Positions 24,790-33,999 of a stretch of 64,000 nucleotides of DNA are shown here, piece by piece. Below the pieces are notes generated by a model. That model was not told the DNA's origin. It did no database searches and saw only the letters and a list, made by a program, of their open reading frames with translations. Each line of letters starts with the position of its first letter. Position 1 is the stretch's first letter. This DNA comes from Xiphydria camelus (lineage: Eukaryota; Arthropoda; Insecta; Hymenoptera; Xiphydriidae). The position numbers and the translations under genes are program-made. The stretch spans positions 3,849,001 to 3,913,000 of the forward strand of contig OY783198.1 of NCBI GenBank assembly GCA_963678675.1. The letters are read 5' to 3'.

Positions 24790-25871
24790 CATGCGTACTG
24801 CAGTGATTTCCTTGAGTTACCGTGACATTTCCAAGTGAGTTCAATTGGAAGACGCGAGGAGTCGCATCGAAAAAAGAAGTTGATTCGGCGGAAGCGATAG
24901 CGACAAAGGAGAAACCTTCGCATTGTCATTTCCGTTCGTCCTTTCTTTTACCCTGGCAAATTCCATCGCAGAAACGAAGGTTCCTCGCGAATATGGCAAC
25001 CTCTCCGCCGCGCAAACCACGATAATTCCGGTGCGAGGATCCGGAGTCAAGGTTTTGGGAAATGTTATCTCCGTTGTTCTCGTCCACCGAGCCGGAAAGG
25101 CTTGCCGCGGCCGGGCCCCGTTATCCGTCCCGAAAACGAGAGACTGCGAGCGTATTTACAATCCCTCTCCAATTAACGAACGACCTTAATTAGGCCGAAC
25201 TCGTCGTACCGTGAAAAACATTTCCCCAGCCTCGAGTGAAATCAATGTCGCCTAATCGTGGGCGTCGTTGTTCGCCCTCGCGCCGATGTAAATATTTTTC
25301 ACGCTCACATATATGGCGACGAGAAAACATTAGCTGTATAATTGTATACAGTCGCGTTGATATTTTTCCTTGGGATGATTGCGGGACGAGTTACGATTTC
25401 CGTAACGACGAAAAGGACGAACTAATACCCAGAAAAAGAAATCTAGCTTAATTATATAATCCAGCCGTAGCGACGAAAGACAAATCGAGAGCGTAATACG
25501 AATCCGTATATCGACCTTTGCGAGAAGTGATGCTAGACATTATTTATCAGACGCGTCAGTAATCGTCAAAATTGGACGGCTAAGAGGTTCCACCTCGGGA
25601 TGCCGCGTTGAAAGCAAACGACCTGAAGTGATAATGCGAGAGGCGCGTTAATAACTGTGTGATATACGCCTACGGAGATGAATGAGTAAATATACGCACC
25701 TGAATTGGTTTCGCGCGTCGCTAATTGGACGTAGCTTGCGGCACGGTCGTTTCCACTTGTATTTCGAAGAGGCGAACCGCGGACGGAAAACTGGCGAGAA
25801 TTCTCGTTAAAAATAATCAACGCTACTCGCAATTAAAGGAAGACGCGGTCACCTGACACTGGGAAATCCCG

Positions 25872-25907
<36 letters not shown>

Positions 25908-26244
25908 AGGATCATCGAAACTGGTTTCGTTGCAGGACGAATTCAGCGGAAGAGGCGATAGGGGGAACGGTGTTACGTAATTCACGACCGCCGACGCGTA
26001 TAGCGGTTCTCGCAAAGTGAGATTCGACGAGAAAATTATCATTCGGGGATCAGGATCAACCGGTATTTTTATGTCCCAGGATTCCCGGCGCTTTATTGAC
26101 TATTAACGGCGTGACGACGATAAATCAACCGGTTACTCTTTCCCGCCTCCTCCGGAGGTGCAGTTTTCCTCGAGCCGATCGACGCGCGCCTCTCGTGCTC
26201 GACGAAGAGCCGCAATCGCTTTGCCGGGTCCACCGCTGAATCGT

Positions 26245-26667
26245 ACGGGAAAAAATGATTTCGCAGTCTCAGCGAAACTGGATTTTGCTGGGAACTTTTT
26301 GCCGTCACGATAGAAATATTATCTGTGGCGGTAACAACTATTTTGCTCCAGTTTTGTAATCGGCACCAGTTTCATATAATTATCGCAACGATTCTTTTGT
26401 TCTGATAACCAAAAATAGTTACAATAAAAACTAGTGCTAATTACCAAATTTGAGCAGTTGAGTCCAGAATAATTGTCACAACCCCATTTATTTCTTTCGG
26501 CGCAGTAAAACTTTTTTCAGTAAATTTATTTCCCATCCCAACCAAATCATTTTACCACTATTGAACGTATCATTTGTTGGCACAGATAACGTATTTGTCA
26601 CGACGGAAAGAAATTCGCAGAGAAAGCTAGTTTTGTTAAAACTGCAAAACTATTTTTTTTCTCTGCG
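26245..26667. repeat. MITE family D, copy 2
   Basis: The left end GGGAAAAAATGATTTCGCAG and the right end CTGCAAAACTATTTTTTTTC are inverted relatives. Inner blocks GCGAAACTGGATTTTGCTGG and AGAAAGCTAGTTTTGTTAAA mirror each other. Confidence 0.65.
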
Positions 26668-27036
26668 GAGAGTAAATCGCTCGATTACCACCATTGTTCC
26701 CGCTGACATAAAGAGTCGTGGGAGGTTTTCGCCGGGTGCGCAGGATCTTTGCTGATAAACGCGTCACTGTGAGGGGTTCTGTCAGGTTTATTTTCCTTCC
26801 ACTCATGTATCGCCGCGCCGCGACGACTCCGCTAAAAATGGAACAAAGCATGATACGCGAGTCACGAAGAGGTCGACGGAATGGCGCTGCACTCGAATCG
26901 TGGGGATTATTCCCTTATCGATTGCTCGCTCTTGCCGATAACTGAAATCATTGCGCCGTGGCTGTAACGCAACACCGCGATGCGCGGTTCGGGCGATGAC
27001 GAGGAAGCTCTCTCTCGTTGTTCGCCTTACGATTGT

Positions 27037-27344
27037 ACAAGGAAAAAAATGATGTTTTGCACTCTTGGCAAAATTAGGTTTTGCTGAAAATGTTGTATCG
27101 TCGCGATAAAAATATTGTCCATGACAGCGAAAAATATGCCGAATAATATAATAGCAACTATAACTGCAATCACGGTCAAGTTTTTTTTTTCGGTAAAAAT
27201 GTCTGCTATCCGAGCAAATATTTTCACCCCACTATTGGGCATATCTTTTACCGCTACAGATAGTATTGTTACCGTGACAGCAAAAAGTTAGCGGCAAAAA
27301 CTAGTTTTGTCGAGACTGCAAAATCATTTTTTTTTCCGGTGTAC
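27037..27344. repeat. MITE family D, copy 3
   Basis: The left end CAAGGAAAAAAATGATGTTT and the right end GCAAAATCATTTTTTTTTCC are inverted. GGCAAAATTAGGTTTTGCTG pairs with GGCAAAAACTAGTTTTGTCG. It lies just beyond the 3' end of the 448-aa minus gene. Confidence 0.65.
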
Positions 27345-27426
27345 GTAGGAACGCGATTACGCATAGGAACTATCGAATTAATTCATTGTTCGCGCGGGTC
27401 AATGGGAATCGAAGAGAGAGTTCCGA

Positions 27427-29047
27427 TTAGGGTATCTTCCCCGCAGCGATGTGATAGGTGCCCTTCCCGGTCGAGTCGATGTTGATGGAACTGCTGCTGT
27501 AGATGCCCTTGGCGTCCGAGACGGTGCCGCTCTCTTCGACCTCGTCGACGGGCCCGGCGGAACGAGCGGAGATGCTGTAAGGAGATAAAGCGCGCGGCTG
27601 TGTGACACAAAATCCCGCGAGCAACGCCGCGATTCTAGGAGATAAAGACTCGCCTGTAAGACCGCCTGGCTTCGAGATCGCTCCCGGCACTAGCGCCGGC
27701 GTCGGCGGAAGCGCTCGCTCCGGCTCCGGCCTCGGCCTCGCTTGCGCCGTCGCCGTTCGCCCAAGAGCTCCCTCCGGCGTCGCTCGGCGCGCCGCCACCG
27801 CCGCCCCAACCTCCTCCCTCGCCCGTTCCGGATCCGAAGTCGAACCCGTGGAAGAAACCGGGTCGCGTGCCACCGAAACCGGAAAAGAAGCCGGTCCCGT
27901 GGTGATGGTGGTGGATTATTCCACCCTCTGGGAAGTGCCAGCCGCCACCCCCGTGTCCGCTACCGCCACCGTGTCCACCACCGCCGCCGTCGCCGGGTCC
28001 GCTACCGCCGTCGTTTCCACCACCACCCCCGTGGCCGCCACCACCCCCGTGTCCACCGCCGCCTCCGAATCCACCATCGCCACCGTGTCCGCTACCACCC
28101 CCGTGTCCACCGCCACCACCGTGTCCGCTACCACCTCCGTGTCCACCACCTCCTCTGTATCCACCGCCGCCCCCATGTCCGCCACCGCCGCCGTGACCAT
28201 CACCCCCGTGTTTCCCGAAACTATGAAATATTCCATGGAAGAAATTATCCCCGCCGAAACCCCCTCCATGCTTGTGCCCGAAGTGGCCGAATCCGGAAGC
28301 GCCGTCGACGCAATCGTAATGATGAAAGGAGGAAGCCGTAGACTTGGCGGAGTCGCCGGTAAGTTCGTCGATGCCTCCCGTCGCGGCGATTTCTTCACCC
28401 TGTCCGGTTCTTTCTTCGATCGCGCTGATTTTCTCCCCCGCTTCCTCCTCCTCTAGATGCACCTCGGAAGCGGTCTCGACGACCTCACCGGGGCTCGCCG
28501 AGGGAACGAGGGAGGGTGGGATATCTTCTTCGTTAAATTCCTCGGGAGCGATTTCTTCCGCTTCGCCCAGCTCATTTTTCGCCGGTGGTTCCGAGGCGGT
28601 ATCGACGTTATTACTATTGACGCTGCTGCTGCTAATACTGCTGCTACCATCGCCGCTACTGCTGCTGCTGTTGCTACTCGCCTCGACCGTCGAGCCGTCT
28701 ACCGCAGCTGCCGCGTTCGCCTGAGCCTCCGTCACCTGATCCTCATCCTTACCTGCGAACGCAAAAGCGCGTCGGTACGATCAATTCCGAAGAATTTACG
28801 CAACTACGTCGATAAATAAATCGGCATTCGTCGGCGGAACGAGATCGATCGACGCCGTCGCGTTACGATTCACGAGGAGGTCGCGATCGCGGCCGACGGA
28901 GTTTGTTGCCAAGGACGGGCTCGTCTCGCTCTCTGACGTCACTAAATAGAAAGCGCCAAGGAGTCGGGGGGCGCGAGGTGTCGCACAATTTTACCGATAC
29001 TCGGCGCGCCGACGGGATCCGGAGCTTCGATCAGCAAACCGCACGCA

Positions 29048-29079
<32 letters not shown>

Positions 29080-29094
29080 TCGTCCCGACGGCAT
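27427..29094 (-). CDS. Secreted Gly/His-rich protein with conserved C-terminal module, 448 aa (gene A of a pair)
   Basis: Three exons, 28995-29094, 27654-28752 and 27427-27574; total 1347 nt. Exon 1 encodes a signal peptide with an unusual run of eight valines (MPSGRVVVVVVVVAAAACGL) and ends in phase 1. Exon 2 starts with an acidic Ser-rich part (KDEDQVTEAQANA; then EEFNEEDIPP), followed by a long GHGGGGGHGGG-type section with patches such as FFHGIFHSFGKHGGDG and IIHHHHHGTGFFSGFGG. The last exon (148 nt) encodes the module SISARSAGPVDEVEESGTV to SSSINIDSTGKGTYHIAAGK. Intron 2 seems to use a GC donor (TACAG|GCGAGT), because no GT donor gives a good match in the required phase. Gene B next door has the same layout and the same last module. 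Function unknown; a secreted structural or gland product is inferred. Confidence 0.82.
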
Positions 29095-29132
29095 GATCGA
29101 TTACTGGCTCGACTTCCGGGGAACGTCGCCAA

Positions 29133-29138
29133 TTTATA
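29133..29138 (-). promoter_or_regulatory. TATA box of gene A
   Basis: TATAAA on the minus strand, 39 bases upstream of the start codon at 29094. Transcription would start roughly at 29106, where CCAGTAAT resembles an initiator, leaving a leader of only about 10 bases. Confidence 0.6.
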
Positions 29139-29977
29139 TGACGGCAACGGCCCCGCTCGAAATCGGAAACGGTCCGATTCGCTATTGTGGCGCAACGCGT
29201 TTTCCACTGCGCGCGTATTGGTACACCCATCGCCGACCATCAAGGTTGGTCGCATCTGCGAGGTAAACGCGTGACGCGCTTCCTGCCGGTTCGCGGAGGA
29301 CTTTTTGTCGCGCATTTTTTCCGCGCGGCTCTCGCCGGAGGCGCGATCCCGTCGAGAGGATCGGCCGATCGGGCTCCGCGGCAGCGGCAGTCGAGCGATC
29401 GCGGTCCGACTGTCTTTCCTGGCGATACAAAAAACGAGATTAACGTGCCGCGGGTCAGCTTTGGCTTTCAATGCGCGCGTATGAATATGTATGCAGTAAC
29501 GATCGGCGGCGCGATAGCTTAATTAAGCACTCGCGAGAACCGGTGAATGAATCGACATAATTGCCAGTTAAGCGCTATACGATGACGATAAAGATTCTCG
29601 GTGGAAAATGATTATCGTCGCGTTACTTCTCGCGGTTTCTTCGCTTCCTGCTTCCCCCCTTTTTTTTTCTTTTTTTTTTTGCAAAGAAGTTGCAGTCATG
29701 TATTTCGATACGTGCACGTGGGTATACACACGCGATGACGCGCACCTCACGTGTTATTTTAAGATTCGTTTATTCGTTATTAACATATATCACAATGCAA
29801 CGCTTAAGTATGTAACGACGTGGGTGGCGGGAACGAGCCGGTCCCACGCGCGTATGACGATGCGAACTGTCCTCGAAGACTCCTCCGTGGCGACGTTCGA
29901 CTTTGGCGCGTAATAAATTGTTCGATTTCCCCGTCGTCGTCGTCCGATGCGGCTCGTTCGAAGCGGCCCGAAGAGAT

Positions 29978-32900
29978 CTAAGGGATTTTGCCCGCGGCGA
30001 CCTTGTAGGTGCCCTTTCCGGTGGAGTCGATGTTGACGGCGCTGCTGCTGAAGACACCCTTGGCACCGTCCACGCCGCCGCTGTGGTTCACGCCCTCGTC
30101 GGCCTCGCCGATACGGGAGAAGAGGCTGAAACGATCGAGCCGAATGTTCGTGTGCGTCGCGTGGCGGGGAAGACGATTCCGAGCGAACGAGCGATAGAAA
30201 TCGCACGCGGACGTTTTCCCGAGAGAACGGAACCTCGTTGCAACACCGCGCCGAGGCCTTGACCGGCCTAATTCGACGCCGAACGCGGAAGACATACATC
30301 GGGCTCGAATTGATTACGTCCCTGAGCGAGACGCAATCTTCGATAATGAGAGTTAATTATCCGCAGCGATGCGCGAACTTTGAATCGTATCGTAAGAATC
30401 TTGCGAAGTGTGTACTCTTTCGCTTTTTTTTTTTTAGCAATGGCAACGAGGAAGCTTCGACCGTGACTTTTGCCGTCATCGTTATCGCGTTCTCCGTTCA
30501 CGAGAGTTGACCTGTTATCGGCGGGGCTAAATATATGTATCTCTGTAGAGATGCGTTCTGGTGACACTGGGCGTACGGAGTGAAAATTAGGTCGCACAGA
30601 GCCCATTAAACACTCACCCATGGCCAAGGCCGCCGCCTCCGGCTCCGGCGTTCGCGTTAGCGCTGCTCTGCGAGTTGGCGCCGCCGAATCCTCCGGCGCC
30701 TCCGAAGCCTCCTCCGCCGTGACCGCCGCCCCCGTGTCCGAAACCGCCGTGTCCCAGGCCGGAGTTGCCTCCGAAACCGCCGCCGAATCCGCCGCTACCG
30801 GCCGAGGCGTCGGCCTTCGAACTGGCTCCCGCCGATCCACCGCCGAGGCCACCTCCGTAACCACCGAGTCCTCCCTGGGAACCGCCGTAACTTCCGGCAC
30901 CTCCCAGCCCTCCGGCTCCGGCACCGCTGTAACCGTTGCCCCCGCCGAGACCACCGCCGAAACCACCGGAACCGGCACCCCCGTGACCGCCTGAGTATCC
31001 GGTCGATCCGGCGCCGCCGAAACCTCCGGCACCGCCGTGGCTGCCGCCGAAACCGCCCGCACCGGCGCCTCCGTGACCACCACCGAAACCACTTCCTCCT
31101 CCTAGACCGGAGTAGCCTCCGGAGCCGCCCAGACCTGTGGAAAGAGACGGGGATGGTTTGACGACGCTGTTTCTCGCGGGAAAAGGTCGTCGCAATTGCT
31201 CTCGACACGTTTGCGAATTCCACCGTTGATGGAAATTTGTATAAGTGTACGCAGAGAGAAAGAATTAGTTGGATCTGCTGATAATTACTTGCGGAGTTGC
31301 AAGTAATTATCAATTTACGTGAATTAGATCTGTTTTCATATTAATTAGATATTTCTCCCTTGCAATCGCGTACTATTCCACACGATTGTGAGAAAAGGAT
31401 ATCGAATTGACGCATTAAACGATTTCATTGATATAAATTGATAATTACTTGCGACCTCACGAGTAATTTTCAGTAGATCCAACTAATTTTTTCTCTCTGT
31501 CTACGTATTTACTGATTCCTTCCGAGAAGTCTCCACTTAATTCCTCTCGATGTTGAGTTTTAAGTGTGCTAATCGCGGAGATTTCAACCACGACGCGCAC
31601 CTGATATATTTCAGGAACGATTCGCGGTAATGAGGAAAGGCGAGATCTTTGCGTGTCACTGGAGTTGGACTTGCAACTTCCACCCATGCTCCGATTCAAC
31701 TGTCAGGCGAATCGAGTACCCACTCGGTACAGTCATTCCGTGAGGTTAATTCTGCTCGACCCTTTGTCCCGTCAACTCGCACGGATAATGTTTACATTTC
31801 CCAAACGGGAGGAATCAAGTGGACTGACTCATCGGAGGAAAGTAAAAGCGCGAGGTGACACGCGAAAGTAGTGTGCGACGCGGGCCACGCAGCCATACGA
31901 AACGAATGCGATTCTCTCCACCTCGTAAAGCGAAATACAAAACTCCCCAAATGCAAAAGAAAAAAAAAACGAGCCTGAAAAAATACCGTCACTCTCAACA
32001 ACTACCCAAAACAATACGATACTATCTACGTCTACAACCGAAACCCCTTCGTTTTACTCACCCGTTTCTCTCTCACTCTCTCTTAATCTCCCCTGCCAAT
32101 TAATCTCTCCCTATTTTTCCACTCTGACGCGTCTGCAATCGCTAAATATACAAACGTAACATCTCGGCTCCGAGCCGTCCCTCGATTAGTCATAGATATC
32201 GTACCAATTTTGTCTACCCCTCTACCCCGTCACCAGCCCAATCTACACACCTCCGGCAGAAGCGCTCGAGCCCGCGTTGGCTCCACCCTTCGATACGCCG
32301 GAACCAAATCCACCACCACCATCTCCACCGCCGATGCCGCCGAATCCCCCGGCGCCGGAACCGCCCGCTCCGTTATAGCCGCCGCTGAATCCTCCGGAGT
32401 TACCGAAACCCCCGGAGCCACCACCTCCGTGACCGGCTCCCAGCCCTTCGGCGCCGCCGAAACCCCCAGCGCCCGCTCCGGAACCACCGAAGCCTCCGGC
32501 TCCGGCACCTCCGTTGCCGCCTCCCAGGCCCGTCGCGCCGCCGAAGCCTCCGGCTCCGCCGCCCCCGTGACCGCCTCCCAGGCCTGACGAGCCGCCGAAG
32601 CCTCCGGCTCCGCCACCCCCGTGACCGCCTCCCAGCCCCGTCGCGCCGCCGAAGCCTCCGGCTCCGCCACCCCCGTGACCGCCTCCCAGCCCCGTCGCGC
32701 CGCCGAAGCCTCCGGCGCCCGCTCCGCTCTGGCTACCCCCGAATGATCCGGCACCGCCGAATCCCCCGGAGCCAGCACCGGCGTGACCACCGCCGAGGCC
32801 GCCCGCGCCAGCGCCGCCGAAGCCGCCGGATCCAGCACCCCTGTGCCCACCACCGTAACCGCCGCCGTGGCCGCCGTACTGACCCTCGTCGTCGAAGACG

Positions 32901-33941
32901 AAGCCGCCACCGCCGCCACCGGCGGTCGCCGCGGCGTTCGCCGAAGCCTTGGCGTTACCGGACGCCTGGGAGTCCGAGTTGGAGTAGCTGTTACCACCCC
33001 CGAAGGCGCTCGAGCTGGCGGAGCTGCTGGCGCTGCTGAAGGAACCCGCTCCGCGTTTGTCACGCACTATGGTCACCTCGTACGGCACTTGACCGTCGTA
33101 GATGTAATACGTTTCTGGAAAGGTTGAAGGTGTTACGAGAGGTCGAAGGGTGTATCGTGTGAGGCTAAACTTATTCGCCGGGGGAAAAAACTTGAATCGC
33201 TGTTTCTCAACTCATTATCTATGAGATTTTTTGCCTCTCTCATATTTGTATAATACTTTTTTGAAGATTACACATATTTCAATCTACGATAAAGTCGTAG
33301 GGCAAACGTCGATGTAGGGCAAAAGTTCATGACTAATGAGATAACGGTAATTCGTGTTTCTTCTCTGGCGAATAAGTTTAGCCTCATATGGTACCACTCT
33401 GATCGGTAACTATTGCGAGTGTATCGCCGATTGTATACGTAACACGCGCGCGACACAAATATTTTCCATTTGCACTTTTCTCGACCGAAGCAGATATCGA
33501 TCATTCCCACTCTCCCGGCCAACAAGGAATAGATAATTTATGAAAATCGCGTCCCGCGAGATCGCGTATACGTAGAAAATCACTGGTACGAGCTCGGAAG
33601 AAAAAAAAAATGAAAAGTACAAGAGTATACTCATAATTATTCAATACGCGGAGAGCGACGGAGAAGGTCATCGCTTGTGCGGGAATTTCAATCCTGCGAG
33701 AGAGCGCGATAAGCCGGAGCTTCTTTCCCTTTCTTCCGGAAGAAATCGAATCTCTCATCCACCCTCCGCTCCCCCCGCGATACATTTGCCCCCTAAACGC
33801 GAGGCCGATCGATCTCCCAAATCGACCTTGGAATAATCGCACTTTGTGCGTGCGAGATATATATAATCGGTATTTACCTTCCGCGTACGCGCCGAGCGCC
33901 AGGAGCGCCAAAAGGCTGACTATTGCTTGTTGCCGACGCAT
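29978..33941 (-). CDS. Secreted Gly-rich protein with conserved C-terminal module, 530 aa (gene B of a pair)
   Basis: Four exons, 33878-33941, 32251-33114, 30618-31134 and 29978-30125; total 1593 nt, all phases consistent. Exon 1 is a signal peptide (MRRQQAIVSLLALLALGAYA), ending in phase 1. Exon 2 begins with a non-repetitive segment (ETYYIYDGQVPYEVTIV) ending in a basic RDKR that could be a processing site, then a Ser-rich linker and GHGGGGAGGFGGATGLGG-type tandem repeats. Exon 3 continues as Gly/Tyr repeats (GYSGLGGGSGFGGG). The 148-nt last exon encodes LFSRIGEADEGVNHSG up to NIDSTGKGTYKVAAGKIP, the same module as gene A. A minus-strand poly(A) signal lies at 29769-29774. Likely a secreted matrix or gland protein by composition; not a family I recognise. 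Confidence 0.85.
31249..31504. repeat. MITE family A, copy 2 (intron 2 of gene B)
   Basis: The left end CAGAGAGAAAGAATTAGTTG, then GATCTGCTGATAATTACTTG, is mirrored by CAGTAGATCCAACTAATTTT plus TTCTCTCTG at the right. It matches the copy at 22.05-22.32 kb along its length. Confidence 0.8.
32500..32730 (-). repeat. Coding tandem repeats in gene B exon 2
   Basis: Nearly identical copies of a 20-residue unit (GGHGGGGAGGFGGATGLGGG, with GSSGLGGG in one copy) are encoded by 60-base repeats here, with looser copies on both sides. Such repeats change copy number easily, so alleles of different length are expected. Confidence 0.85.
33159..33390. repeat. MITE family C, copy 3 (intron 1 of gene B)
   Basis: Inverted ends TGAGGCTAAACTTATTCGCC and GGCGAATAAGTTTAGCCTCA. 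It lies 45 bases upstream of the exon 2 acceptor of gene B on the minus strand. The interior is more diverged than in copies 1 and 2. Confidence 0.75.
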
Positions 33942-33975
33942 GACTGACTGTGACCATCACTGGTTCATCCGACGA

Positions 33976-33982
33976 CTTTATA
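33976..33982 (-). promoter_or_regulatory. TATA box of gene B
   Basis: TATAAAG on the minus strand, 35 bases upstream of the ATG at 33941. The CAGTCAGTC just before the ATG is a likely initiator, so the 5' leader is only a few bases. Confidence 0.65.
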
Positions 33983-33999
33983 GCACGCGCCTCCCTCCA

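Larger units (their letters stand above)
22977..27426. other. Gene-free region rich in MITEs
   Basis: Between the 301-aa gene and the convergent 448-aa gene I find no coding exon. The region contains MITE copies of families E, C and D (listed separately) and a (GA)n run at about 25874-25907. Open frames here are short and have no protein character. Confidence 0.55.

Noticed and set aside
27602..28456. Plus-strand open frames (284 and 199 codons) opposite gene A
   Set aside because: They mirror the Gly/His repeats of the minus-strand exon; no start context or splice structure supports them.
32243..33063. Second minus-strand frame of 277 codons overlapping gene B exon 2
   Set aside because: An out-of-frame shadow of the GGC/GGT repeats; only the frame that reads on to the signal exon and the conserved last exon is consistent.
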